A DNA stretch of 64,000 bases from Rhizophagus clarus (GCA_015698045.1 BLAL01000083.1:188501-252500); one strand, 5' to 3'; shown: positions 10,776-21,109, counted from the first letter of the stretch. Notes: generated by a model from the sequence alone, not told the origin. Numbers and translations are program-made.

Positions 10776-13700
10776 GTGATAGGCATGCAAGAAAGCCTAG
10801 AGAGCATATGAAAACATGGAATGCCAGATTGCGCTGAAGATGGTTCGAAGTTACTGGTGAAGAACTTGATTTGCCACTAAACTTAAAAGAATGTCAGCGA
10901 CTACATCATGATTTATTACAAGTTGATGATGAGGCTTTCGAGGAAAATATTCCCCAAGAGGTAAGACCTAGCGAAGTTGAGCAACAAGACGCTCAAGAGC
11001 AAGATGCAATCCCAAAGGAACCTATTCAGGAGGATATTATCTTTAAAGAATGTCCAGTTGGAAGGGATCCAGAAAGACCGCATAAAAATCGTTCATTAAT
11101 GAGCAAATGGGTGAGCAAAATCCCCCATCCAGATGACAATCAAACATATGCATTTATTCAACCAATAGCTAAGCCAGAAGAATATAAAAAATTACCATAC
11201 ATGCCTCAACTTATAGGATTAATTCGTCCAAAAATAAAGGAAGTTCTTCAAACAGAGCTTCATAAAAAAGATCAAATAAAATCAGCCATAGTAGCATTGT
11301 GCTGATATTCAATTGCTAAAAGAAAGCCAGATGATACAAGCGAACCAACAAAAGTAGAGAAATATCATAGAGGAAATATGCGACCAATTCTTTTAAAAGA
11401 GGATATAGAGGAGCACATAACCAAAACTATTGGGGAAATAGATGTGCAAATTGAGGAAACATTAAAGAAAGGATCTGGTTATATTCTCAAACGAATTTTT
11501 GAAATATATATTGAGACATATACACTTCGTAGAGCCCTTGAAGGGTCTTACAATCCTACTCCCCCAAAGCTTGCTAACAAAAAGTGTACCATCAATCCAA
11601 ACAATCAAGGTCTTATAGATTCGGAAACAAATAAACCATCAGAGAAATGTCTTCAAGGGACATTAGGTGCATATTTTGCATATCAGGATGGACATACAGA
11701 CCACATAGGCCAACGTATATTTAGGGCAAAGAATCTTAAATCATATCTAGAGCGGGTAAAGTTGGATGGTATCCCCATGCCAACACCAGTTTCCCCTCAC
11801 ATCTTTAATAAAATCGAGGAGATGAATCCCGATATTTCCATAAATGTCTGGAATTGGAAGGAGGAAACAGCTACCCCCAAACCCGTTATTTATAGTAAGA
11901 ATTATAACAGACCACATATTATCCATCTTATGGCCCTTACAGATATTACAAAATCTGAAGAAGGAAAATATGGGCAAAAGAATCACTTTCTTTGGATTAA
12001 GAACCCAGATGGGTTAGTATATAAGGATAATGCTTACAAAGTTAAAAAGCATCTTTGCAACCGATGCTTCCAAAGTTTTACTTCTGAAAAATCCCTAGAC
12101 CATCATCAGGAATGGTGTTTTGGACTGGGTGAAGCCCCACAAAGAGTCACAATGCCTGTAAAAGATGTTAATGACTTTGAAGAATTCAGAAACTATGGAT
12201 GTCAGATCAATGCCTCATGTGTCATTATAGCAGATTTCGAGTCATTAAAAAAGAAGTGTGACACACATTATGATGGAAATATGCGAAAGTTAGCAGAGGA
12301 AGAAGCTAATAGTTTTAGCTATTCAGTCCACTGGATTGATACTGGAGAAACATGGGGCCCATTCTTATATCGTGGAGAAAATGCCACAGAAGAATTCGTC
12401 CGAAGGATCGATCAAGAATTGATAGAAATAAATAGGGTTTTAGCTGTTAAGCATGAGCGTATTATTACAGATGACTACCAAAGAAGATTCAAGGAGGCTG
12501 ATCGGTGTTGGATCTGTAAAGGCAAGTTCAGTATAGATACAGATGTGATTAATATGTTAGAAAGAAAGATTGCAAATCTTACTGCCAAGCTTACAGAAAT
12601 TGTTCAGGATCCTATATCATATAATAAGATGGCTTCACCTAGAGATATATCCAAGAGAATCTTAGAAATGGAAAAGAATAACGTATTAGAAAAAGATCTC
12701 AAAAATCTCTATACAGAGTTGCTAAAAGCTGTTAAGAATCCCGAAGACTATAAATCCCTAAAATCTGCTTTAAGTAAAGTCCAAGCTGATTTATCTAAAG
12801 AAGAAGCTAGGGATAAAAAGGTCTGGGATCACTGTCATATCACAGGTGAGTTCCGAGGGGCATCCTACAATTCATGTAATCTTAAACTTCAGATTGAGCC
12901 ATGGAAGACACCAATCCCAGTTATCTTTCACAACTTCTGGGGATATGACTCTCACTTGGTTTGTGAATCTATCAGACGCTCGGCTAATTCTCTTCAAATC
13001 TCAGTCATTGCTGAAACCTTTGAACGATACAAGTCAATAAAGGTAGGTCAGCTTAAGTATATTGATAGTATGCAGTTCATGAATAGTAGCTTGGCCAATC
13101 TTACAAAAAATTTGGAAGATAACCACCCAATTACAACTAAGTATTTCAAGAAGCAAGGCTATACAACCGAACAGATTTCCCTAGCATATCGTAAGGGAGT
13201 CTTTCCTTATGAGTATATTACTTCTCATGACCAATTCAAGGAAACAGAACTACCTCCAATTCAAGAATTTCATAGTGTCTTTGGAGGTGAGATTTCTCAA
13301 GAGGATTATGAGCATGCCCAGAAGGTATGGAAGGAATTCAGATGCAAAAACTTGGGAGAATATAATGATCTCTATCTCAAGATAGACGTGCTTAGTCTAG
13401 CAGATGTCTGGACAACATTTCGAAAGACATCCATGCATCATTATGGTCTTGATCCCAACCATTATGTATCCGCGCCTTCTCTATTCTGGGATGCCATGCT
13501 TAAAATAATCAAGATCAAGATCGAACTATTCACAGAAATGGCCATGCATGACTTCATTGAAAAGGCCAAGCAGGGTGGTATTGCTATGGCAGTACATAGA
13601 CATTTTAAAGCAAATAATCCTAGCATTGGAGAGGAATTCGACCCATCCCAACCCACAACATGGATCTCATATGTCGATGCAAATAATCTTTATGGATGGG

Positions 13701-15094
13701 CAATGAGTCAGTTCCTCCCAGTCGGAAATTATAAGTGGGTTGCTAGTCAGGAATATCTAAAGAATAATTCCAAAATGCAAAAGGAATATCTTGAAATGAT
13801 TCTTAAGACTAGCGCAGATGCACAACGTGGATTCTTCCTAATGATTAATTCTCATTTCCCACTAAAAACTCACAACTATTTGAGGGACTTACCACCAGCT
13901 GTGGAAAATGTCGCAGTAAAAAAGGATATGCTATGCCCATACAATGCCAAGCTTGTGAATGATATGGATGGTGGGCAATTCTATGCAACAGAAAAACTAG
14001 TCCCTCATCTTGGCCCACGAAAAAATTATGTCATTCATTATCAAGAGCTCCAGTATTATATAAAGTTAGGCATGGTTGTAGATAAGGTCACAGAAATCTT
14101 GTCATTCGACTAGACGAATTGGTTGGCCCCATATATTGCTAAGAATACAAAGTTGCGCCAGAAAGCCAAGAATACTTTCGAAAAAGACTTCTTTAAGCTC
14201 ATGAATAATTCAGTATATGGCAAGACTATGGAAAATGTCCGAAAGTACCAGGATGTTAAGATCATGGCCTGTAATAATGAGTCAGATGAGAAGAAGTTTT
14301 TCAAGAAAATACGTAGTCCAAATTTCAAGTATGGCAGACCGCTTGGAGATACACTAATAGGCGCACATATGGGAAAGGCAAGTGTAGTTCTCAACAAGCC
14401 TATCATAGTTGGAGCATCCGTTTTAGGACTCAGCAAGCTCCTAATGTACCGCTTCTGGTATAACTATGTAAAGGAAAAATATGGGGATAAGGCTAGACTT
14501 GGATATATGGATACTAATTCCTTTATATTTATGGTTGAGACTGAAGATATCTATAAAGATATGGCAGAGCGACCAGACATCTTTGATCTTAATGATTCGA
14601 AAACTATTGGACTTTTCAAAGATGAGACTCCAGGAAATGTGATTACTGAGTCATTTCACATCCGGGCAAAATCATACCACTACATCTTGGCTGATAAATC
14701 CACAAAGTCGAAGCATAAAGGAGTCAGCAAGAAGGGTATGAATGAAATGGCAGAGAACACATATTCCGAAAGTAAATCCCCATTAACTCAAGTATATCAG
14801 GATTGTCTATTCCAGAAAAAGGTATTCTATGCCAAGAATATAGGATTCTGATCAAAAGATCATGTTATATCTTTGGTCGAGTCTGAGAAGAAGGCTCTCT
14901 GTCCCATAGATACTAAGCACTAGATATTATTAGATGGGATAACTACTTTACCATATTTCCATTGGCGCATTATGTTTTATAAGAATATGGTAAAAGCTGA
15001 TATTCCTCATGAACAGGCAAAAAAAAGAGCTATGAGGGCCAAGCTCCCAGAGAAATATCAAAACGAATGTACATCTCACATATCTAGCCTTTAG
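10776..15094 (+). pseudogene. Protein-primed family-B DNA polymerase (Polinton type)
   Basis: A single frame of about 1,438 codons carries five stops (TGA 10835, TGA 11303, TAG 14111, TGA 14849, TAG 14921) and no frameshift. The longest open piece begins at ATG 11378. Landmarks: a zinc-finger-like CNRCFQSF (12058); exonuclease motif IADFES (12229); CWIC (12509) separated by about 105 residues of coiled coil from DHCHITGEFRG (12829), an endonuclease-VII-like zinc motif; exonuclease motif HNFWGYDSH (12931); polymerase motif A YVDANNLYGWAMS (13669); motif B KLMNNSVYGKTM (14197); and motif C reading YMDTNSF (14504) where DTDS is expected. The second catalytic aspartate is thus asparagine. The protein would replicate the element from a terminal protein primer; this copy cannot. 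Confidence 0.85.
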
Positions 15095-15411
15095 GCATAA
15101 GCTAGATAGTGATGTGTAGTCAGATCACATACATTATTATATAATAAAGTTCGCCCATATCAGGCCTTTCTCTTTTTTTTTAATTCATGTATAATTATAA
15201 ATGTGCTTATCGTCCATAAGAAGTAAATCGACTAAATTCATTCTTAAATGATTCTAAAATCATTCTAGAATCATTCTTGGATGATCTTAGATCAATCTTA
15301 GATGAATCTGTGATCGTTCTAGAATCAATCTTAGATGAACACGTGATCATTCTAGACAGAAACTTTTACTAAAAATATACTTTCCAAGTGCGTGTCTGAC
15401 CCCATCCAAGT
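15095..15411. other. Convergent spacer with GATCATTCTAGA-type repeats
   Basis: This lies between the convergent 3' ends of the polymerase (plus) and the zinc-finger/protease genes (minus). From 15235 to 15355 the words TCATTCTAGAATCA and ATCTTAGATGAA recur five to six times in both orientations and could form hairpins. A role in 3'-end formation is only a guess. Confidence 0.5.
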
Positions 15412-15786
15412 TCATTCTAGTTTCACTTTAAATTCTTTGTTGACTCGACCTGACTCTTTGTCGACTCGACCTGACTCTTTGTTGACTCGACTTTGACCCA
15501 ATGTAGACTCTTCATTGACTCGACTTTGGCCCAATGTAGACTCGTCATTAGTCCAACACTTAGTTAATTTATGACGTAAAAATAAATAAGGATATCTGAA
15601 TTCCTTTTCACAATACTGACAAGTTTGATCAGCTAGTTTTTTTTTACAGGTTCTGGTTGTTTTCCCACAGTAAAGACATTTCGCTGGGACTTGTGAACTG
15701 ATAGGGGGATTGTAATAGTCTTCCCATTTTGAGTTGCCTTGAATTCCCTCTTTACTAAGGGTTCCCATCCTGCACGATACTGCCAT
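15412..15786 (-). CDS. Zinc-finger frame overlapping the protease 3' end
   Basis: This minus-strand frame (124 codons) contains CLYCGKTTRTCKKKLADQTC, then QYCEKEFRYPYLFLRHKLTKC, a zinc-binding pattern of paired cysteines followed by a C2HC/C2H2-like finger. Its C-terminus is an ESTLGQSRVN / ESGRVNKE peptide repeat encoded by imperfect tandem DNA repeats (15420-15545). It overlaps the protease frame by 154 bases (15633-15786), with the first CxxC inside the overlap. It could be a separate protein, a frameshift product of gag-pro, or the true protease C-terminus displaced by an indel. The ATG at 15784-15786 is the first in this open stretch but may not be used. Confidence 0.5.
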   Translation of the reverse strand: MAVSCRMGTLSKEGIQGNSKWEDYYNPPISSQVPAKCLYCGKTTRTCKKKLADQTCQYCEKEFRYPYLFLRHKLTKCWTNDESTLGQSRVNEESTLGQSRVNKESGRVDKESGRVNKEFKVKLE

Positions 15787-16628
15787 TGAGTTCCAAGAAT
15801 AAATAGGGATAGTTCTTTTCCATTATCATCATATTCTGTAGGAACAACAGAGAATTCATCTGAAATGGTGTCTCTATTTTCTCCATCCTCAATAGTTACA
15901 GGAACACTATTAACTGTACCAAGAGAATGGGACTTATTTGCAACTCCATTAAGTCTATGAATCTTTTTCTTATCTATTTTTAGACCCAAATGCTTTGCAA
16001 CATTTTCTGAGATTATTGACGAGTCTGATCCACTATCAATCATTGCATATGGTATAGTCACGCTCCCCACCTTACAGGAGATGGTCGCAACATCATCAGC
16101 ATCCTTTATTTGTAAAAAATTTATCTCTAAGGGCTTTGGCCAATATATGTGACTATTTTTTTTTTGAGCTGATGCATAAGCCTTAATAGCATGATCTAAC
16201 CGAATGCTTTCTGGTATAACATAGCTAGAAGAAGCAGTATTAATTTCCTTAATTTTAGATTCATTATCGGGAACTTGTAAAAGAGGCTTCTGCTCACTAT
16301 TTACTGCTTGAAATAGTGGAAATAAGATGTCTTCGAATTTACTTGCAACAATTCTCCATGCTGATTTCCTTCTTTTAACCGTATCATTTGGCATATTAGT
16401 ATTCAAGCAATGGTCTTTTATTTTGGGAAATATCATATTAATAAATTTCGAAATTTCTATAAGAATTTCTCTAGGACAATGAGGGACTAATGATGCTATT
16501 GAAGATTTTAAGGCTATTTGAAACATATAATTTGCAGCTGTGTCTATATTGCTAGTATGAGATTTGGAAGTAGGGGACTTCTTGGTACTCTTTTTTATTG
16601 GTACTCCACTTCGTACCACCTTTTTTTT
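15633..16628 (-). CDS. Retropepsin-like aspartic protease
   Basis: The frame of about 330 codons holds a single-domain aspartic-protease signature: YAMIDSGSDSSIISENVA near residue 200 (active-site DSG), AKHLGLKI, and a downstream LFILGTQW resembling the ILG motif of retropepsins. The N-terminal 150 residues are basic and helical. No ATG opens the frame; it becomes open just after the gag stop (16643), in the -1 frame relative to gag and across an 8-A run (16621-16628). Translation as a gag-pro frameshift product is therefore possible, but so is a one-base indel. It would process the gag-like protein. No internal stop is present. Retropepsins belong to retroelements and are not a standard Polinton gene. 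Confidence 0.65.
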   Translation of the reverse strand, partial: KKKVVRSGVPIKKSTKKSPTSKSHTSNIDTAANYMFQIALKSSIASLVPHCPREILIEISKFINMIFPKIKDHCLNTNMPNDTVKRRKSAWRIVASKFEDILFPLFQAVNSEQKPLLQVPDNESKIKEINTASSSYVIPESIRLDHAIKAYASAQKKNSHIYWPKPLEINFLQIKDADDVATISCKVGSVTIPYAMIDSGSDSSIISENVAKHLGLKIDKKKIHRLNGVANKSHSLGTVNSVPVTIEDGENRDTISDEFSVVPTEYDDNGKELSLFILGTQWQYRAGWEPLVKREFKATQNGKTITIPLSVHKSQRNVFTVGKQPEPVKKN

Positions 16629-16642
16629 ACAGCATAGCAGTT

Positions 16643-18574
16643 TCAGGATTCGTCAGTATCAATATATTCGTCATCTTCTTCTACTTCCTCTTCTTCAGAA
16701 TCCTCAATATATTCTTCTATGTATTCTTCTTCAGAGTCTTCAGGATCTTCTTCCTCATTTTGATATACATAATTAACTTTCTTAGTCCGCTTAAGTCTAG
16801 GACAATTAATTTTTGTATGACCAACCTTTCCACATGCTGAACAATGTCAGGTTTGCTTTGCAGATGCTTTTGGCACTACCTTTCTAACAACTTTCTTTGT
16901 GGCATATGCACTTTTGGGTGTAAAGAAACTCTTTCTAACATGTGCTGTGTGTCCTTCCAGTTTCTTTTTAAGTTCTTCATAAATAAAATTTTCTAATGTA
17001 TTGTCATCTGTTCCTATTCCTGTATATGCCAAATCTCTTGCTAGACGAATTTTAAAATCATCTTTTTGTGGTTGAGCTATATAATTAACTGGAGCTATTG
17101 TATGAGCTTGTATTCTTTTACCTGCACTTACATGCCATATATTACGTAAGTCTGTAAAAAATGCAATGACTGTAACAGGATTAGCAATTCTAACTCTCAT
17201 TTCTAAATCAGAAGGCAATTGATTAAATAGATAAGGTAAGGCATCAGCATCTGGCATTGCTTGTACTAGTAGTTTGATTCGTTTTTCATAACTATCTGGA
17301 GTATCTGTCTCTAAAAACTTTTCATTAACAAGAGCAAATATAGCACTTCGGTTAGTCCCTACCATAACTTCTCTGTATCTTTCTCGCAACCAGTTTAGGA
17401 AGAGAGGTTCAGTATTAATAGCTGGATTACCTGCTGCATAAAGATCATTGGCAGGAACAGGTGCAAACCTACCTGTCATCTTATTTATCATAACTTGACA
17501 TCTTACAGCGGTATTAAAGGCAGCAACGGCTAAAGGACGTGCCATCTCATTTATATTTCTAAGCTTTTGATAAAATACGTCTGGTGGTTTCTGCCCATCA
17601 TAATTGGGTAATTGCGCAAGTAATGGTGCTAATGTATGCATGACATCTTGTATTGTAGCCATGTTTCCTAGAGGATTGTTTTGTAAATTCAAAATAATTT
17701 GTCATGAATTTAATTCCCTAACCTTCCATTTTTGGTATCTATTAAATACCCATGCTCGATTGAATTCTGCCAAGTCTGCCTCAGCTTTACGCCTTCGAAA
17801 TAATATTTGGAGAACTGCCTTTTCTTGTACTAATACATTTATTCAGTTTTGCTTTCTTAAGGCTATTCTTTGACCATTAGTTTGCCTATCTTGAGCTATT
17901 TGCCACCAACGTTGACGCTCATTTACCTCATTATTATATGCTAAAGTTAATAATCGTTCTCTTTGAAGACTATCATTTCTAATATTTGTTAATTCATTCC
18001 TAAGGCCATTGATTCGATCATTCGCTATACGGTATAAACCTTGCATGTTAATAGCATCTTGAGCATTTCTTTGCATAAGTCCACGAGCAGTTGTTAATAA
18101 GATTCGTATTTTATTTAATGCATTTTTTGGGTTAAATGATGTATTTCCATCAATATATGCTTCCACCCGATCTAGTGCTGTAGCGATATTTATTAAAATA
18201 TCAGGTATTGCCATATTTTCTTGTTCTTCTTCAGAATGTTTATTACTAGATTTAGATAATTCTTGTATACGAGATTTAAGTTTATCTATTGTGTCTTCTA
18301 GCTGGATAATTCGATTATCTTGAATAACTAATGCCTCCTCTTTTAGCTCCAGGTGATCCTGACATTTTTTAAGTTCACTTAGAATAACCTTACATTTATC
18401 CTTTAGCTGATTAACCTCTTCATCATAAGATTGTAAATTCTTTTCAAGATGAGAAATATATCACTCACAGGCTTTAATTTCCTCTTTAAGTTTGTGGATT
18501 TTCTTTTGTACTAACTTTATCCCTAGATCAAAGTTGCTGTTTAGTTGTTCAAGATATGTCTGCTCAACTCCCAT
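16643..18574 (-). pseudogene. Gag-like protein: coiled coil, capsid-like region, CCHC knuckle
   Basis: From an ATG at 18574 (MGVEQTYLEQLN) one frame runs 643 codons to TGA 16643-16645, with four internal stops, all TGA (18461-18463, 17843-17845, 17702-17704, 16847-16849), and no indel. Order: N-terminal coiled coil (residues about 10-120, LKEEIKACE, YISHLEKNLQSYDEEVNQLK); helical segment; capsid-like helical region (about 300-540) with FLNWLRERYREVM and LPYLFNQLPSDLEMRVRIAN; zinc knuckle CSACGKVGHTKINC (C-X2-C-X4-H-X4-C) right after the last TGA; acidic tail. The layout matches LTR-retrotransposon Gag. Its ATG overlaps that of the divergent integrase by 19 bp. Confidence 0.75.
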
Positions 18575-19692
18575 TGTTACCTATTATTTCTATAGATTTT
18601 GGTGAGGCTCGAAATCTTGATATTTCTATTACTTTGAAAAAGATTTATTATCAGCCTATTGGTTATTATCGAAATGCTAAAAAATTACATGAAGCTTCTC
18701 TGAAAGCTGGGTATGATTTTAGTTTAGACGAAGTGGAGGACTGGCTTGAAAGACAAGCTATACACCAAATACATAAGCCTCGTCCTAAATATATCCTTCG
18801 TGCAAGTTTTTGCTCTGTTACTATCCCCAATGAAGTCTACCAGGCAGATGTTCTCTACATGCCTTATAACAAAGTAGGTCGGATTACTTATCTTTTTTGC
18901 TTTAATATGGTTGACGTGGCTTTGAGATATAAAGCCTCTATCCCTATTGGTGCATATAGTGTTAAGGATAGGCAGGGTATCTTAACTTCTGCTACTATTG
19001 TTCGATCATTTGAGAAAATCTATGATGATCCTGAATGTCCTTTGGTCTGGCCAAAATTATTAATTACTGATAGAAAATCAGAGTTTAAAGGTGATTGTGA
19101 GAAATTAATGAAAGAGCATGGCGTAAAAATTCAGAAGGCCAAATCTAAGCATACTATGGGTATTGTTGAAAGGTATAATCGCACCTTAGTTGAAAAGCTA
19201 TTTCCTTTCCAGGATGCTTCTGATCTCTTGACTTTAGATAGACGATCCAGGGCTTGGGTAAAGAATTTGCCGATAGTTGTTGAGAACATTAATAATTCTA
19301 TCACACGTCAGCTTGGTATTTCTCCTGTTGATGCAATAAAGGAAAAAGAGGTCTTTGCTAAACCTTCTTACCTTCGGGATGGTTCTATAGGCTTTGATGA
19401 GGAAAAGCTTTCTAGCGATGTATTAGTAAGATATTTGTTGTATCCTATTGATTTAGAGGATGGGAGGCGTCGTGCTGGTGACTTGAATTGGTCTCCACGT
19501 ATTTATTATATCCGGGAATCTATGGTGCAAAAAAATCAGCCAGTCTTGTACTGGCTGGAAGAAGTCCCCTTTGGACTAACTGATGATGATGATTATATAG
19601 TTAAACATCCTGAAAGATCTTTTGTGCGAGAAGAGTTAATGATTATTCCCTTTGATACTGAATTGCCTTCCCAGTGGGTGCTCACGAAATAA
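18556..19692 (+). CDS. Retroviral-type (rve) integrase of the Polinton-like element
   Basis: An intact 378-residue ORF. The RNase H-fold catalytic core shows the first Asp in VYQADVLYMPY (residue about 97), the second in LLITDRKSEFKG (about 176) and the Glu in TMGIVERYNRTLVEKL (about 209), a D,D,E triad with 32 residues between the last two by my count. A C-terminal SH3-like region (about 275-370) follows, with LYWLEEVPFG. The enzyme would insert the element DNA into the chromosome. It is the only large gene of the element without stops. It is transcribed divergently from gag, and the two ATGs overlap, so each promoter must lie inside the other gene. Confidence 0.85.
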   Translation: MSAQLPLLPIISIDFGEARNLDISITLKKIYYQPIGYYRNAKKLHEASLKAGYDFSLDEVEDWLERQAIHQIHKPRPKYILRASFCSVTIPNEVYQADVLYMPYNKVGRITYLFCFNMVDVALRYKASIPIGAYSVKDRQGILTSATIVRSFEKIYDDPECPLVWPKLLITDRKSEFKGDCEKLMKEHGVKIQKAKSKHTMGIVERYNRTLVEKLFPFQDASDLLTLDRRSRAWVKNLPIVVENINNSITRQLGISPVDAIKEKEVFAKPSYLRDGSIGFDEEKLSSDVLVRYLLYPIDLEDGRRRAGDLNWSPRIYYIRESMVQKNQPVLYWLEEVPFGLTDDDDYIVKHPERSFVREELMIIPFDTELPSQWVLTK

Positions 19693-19696
19693 ATCT

Positions 19697-20080
19697 CTAA
19701 AGTGATGATAAGAAGTCTTCTGTCTCTTCATCAACTTGTTTATCGGTAATAAAATAATCCTTGGCTAATTTATAGTATAATTTATATAGTTCCATAATGG
19801 TATTAAGAATCTTTGGATCCTTCCCGTAGAATTCTTTGTAGTCATCTTTGACTTTATGATATTTGGCTTCATTAGGAAATATGGTCATGGCTAGTTTGAG
19901 AACATATTCTTGAGAATCTTCTGCCTGATGTAATTTTTTAATTCGTTCTTTATATGATTGCATGAATTTACCATCTTTTGGTTTTCTATAGTAGATCCCT
20001 GCCTTGACTACATTTATTAATGCCTGTTCAATTTCTTGATATATAGGCTTGGTATCTGCTAATTGATTTTGTGTACTCAT
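19697..20080 (-). CDS. Hypothetical small helical protein of the element
   Basis: An intact 127-residue ORF starting MSTQNQLADTKPIYQEIEQ. It is lysine/glutamate-rich and predicted mostly helical, with no motif I recognise. Its 3' end is 4 bp from the convergent integrase stop, tight packing that supports membership of the element. Its start lies 74 bp from the divergent zinc-ribbon ORF. Function unknown. Confidence 0.55.
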   Translation of the reverse strand: MSTQNQLADTKPIYQEIEQALINVVKAGIYYRKPKDGKFMQSYKERIKKLHQAEDSQEYVLKLAMTIFPNEAKYHKVKDDYKEFYGKDPKILNTIMELYKLYYKLAKDYFITDKQVDEETEDFLSSL

Positions 20081-20154
20081 TGTATAATTAGTATATGTTT
20101 TACTATATTGTGTAAATATTTTTTCAATTAAAATTATTTATTCATCTAGAAGAA

Positions 20155-20430
20155 ATGAAGGCAAAATTTGTTTGTTATCATCTTAAAAATACTGGTGAAA
20201 TTTGTGGTAATGGATGTGATAAACCTGAAGGATGTCATTTACATTGCAAAGCTATGTTGCGCCTACTATGCAGAGTATGTGGTAGACCTACAAAGATAAA
20301 TAAACCTCCAGGGATTGATAATAACTTATGTAGCTATTGTAATAAGAGCAATTATCAGATTCGTTATGTGAATATTCTTCGAGATAAGGCCTTGATATAT
20401 GATCAATATAATGAAAAGGTTATACTTTGA
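20155..20430 (+). CDS. Small cysteine-rich protein, probably frameshifted
   Basis: A 91-residue ORF from ATG 20155 with several cysteine pairs: CYHLKNTGEICGNGC, HLHCKAM, LLCRVCGRPTK and LCSYC. These suggest two zinc-binding knuckles or a zinc ribbon. After its TGA at 20428 related coding traces continue in other frames (EVRYKYGHSEVRFIFLNE at 20432; RGKTYPGFVYVNESALELIL up to 20670), so the original protein was probably longer and this copy is broken. Function not recognised; nucleic-acid binding is plausible. Confidence 0.5.
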   Translation: MKAKFVCYHLKNTGEICGNGCDKPEGCHLHCKAMLRLLCRVCGRPTKINKPPGIDNNLCSYCNKSNYQIRYVNILRDKALIYDQYNEKVIL

Positions 20431-20707
20431 GGTGCGATATAAATATGGTCATTCAGAGGTGAGATTTATTTTTCTTAATGAATTTTTAAATAAATTGACT
20501 TTAGAATGGTTTCCTGTATATCAAGAAAATAATGGTATACTATAATAGACTCAATTTTTTTTTAATCAAGAATTTGGATACCGGACAGGATAATTCTCAC
20601 CTCAAAGAGGTAAGACTTATCCTGGATTTGTTTATGTTAATGAATCAGCTTTAGAATTAATTCTAGGTTAACATAAAATCTGATATACAAAATGAGCTTG
20701 CATTTGC

Positions 20708-20760
20708 GGCCTGCGAGCACACTCGGACACTTTGGTCCTCGGTGCTCTTGGCCTTTTTTA
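20708..20760 (+). other. GC-rich hairpin followed by a T-run
   Basis: GGCC and GAGCAC (20708-20720) can pair with GTGCTC and GGCC (20742-20753). An inner GGAC/GTCC pair closes the loop, and TTTTTT follows. In AT-rich DNA this compact GC-rich stem is conspicuous. It lies just outside the last coding trace of the Polinton-like element and may belong to its terminus or to a short RNA; I cannot tell which. Confidence 0.4.
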
Positions 20761-21109
20761 AAGTCAAGTAATATAGCATACTTTTTTTGTTATATTATTT
20801 GAGATTAAAAATCGGCCAGCGCGTTAACAAAGATGGTGTTCTTCTTTATCTTGTAAACAAAAAATTTGGGCAAGATGGGTATGTTAACAGGATTTGAGCC
20901 CAGCTTGATCTTAAGTCTAAATTCGATATTAGATTTTGATATGTTTCCTGAGATTGCAAATGAATTTGGATCTCAAAAAGATAACATAAATTTTGTATAT
21001 TGGGAAATAAGCCAGGAGAGGCATACACTAATTATACCTATATAGAAATCTAATCCCAGAACCCCTGTTTTATCCTATATTATGTTTTCTATTTTAAAAA
21101 AGCTTTTTT
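20761..21109. other. Spacer with a short coding trace
   Basis: No firm gene. Frames at 20810-20890 (RVNKDGVLLYLVNKKFG) and 20876-21046 (57 codons, MGMLTGFEPSLILSL) look like non-random peptide fragments joined by a frame slip, but I do not recognise a family. Confidence 0.3.

Larger units (their letters stand above)
10776..20670 (+). mobile_element. Polinton/Maverick-like element with gag-protease module (5' end lost)
   Basis: The genes that define Polintons are present: a protein-primed family-B DNA polymerase (10776-15094, plus) and a retroviral-type integrase (18556-19692, plus). Between them on the minus strand lie a gag-like protein with zinc knuckle, an aspartic protease and a C2H2-type zinc-finger frame. 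Two small ORFs follow (19697-20080 minus; 20155-20430 plus). I found no terminal inverted repeats. The left edge abuts LINE ORF2 in the same reading frame; the right edge is set at the last coding trace (20670), and a strong hairpin lies at 20708-20753. I did not see an adenoviral-type protease, FtsK-like ATPase or double-jelly-roll capsid. Confidence 0.75.

Noticed and set aside
6407-15094. Reassigned stop codons (alternative genetic code) as the explanation for in-frame TGA
   Set aside because: Host genes in 38-48 kb use TGA, TAA and TAG as ends and contain none internally; TAA and TAG also interrupt the elements.
10776-20670. Integrated mitochondrial or cytoplasmic linear plasmid
   Set aside because: These also use protein-primed polymerase B, but they lack an rve integrase; the integrase points to a Polinton-type element.
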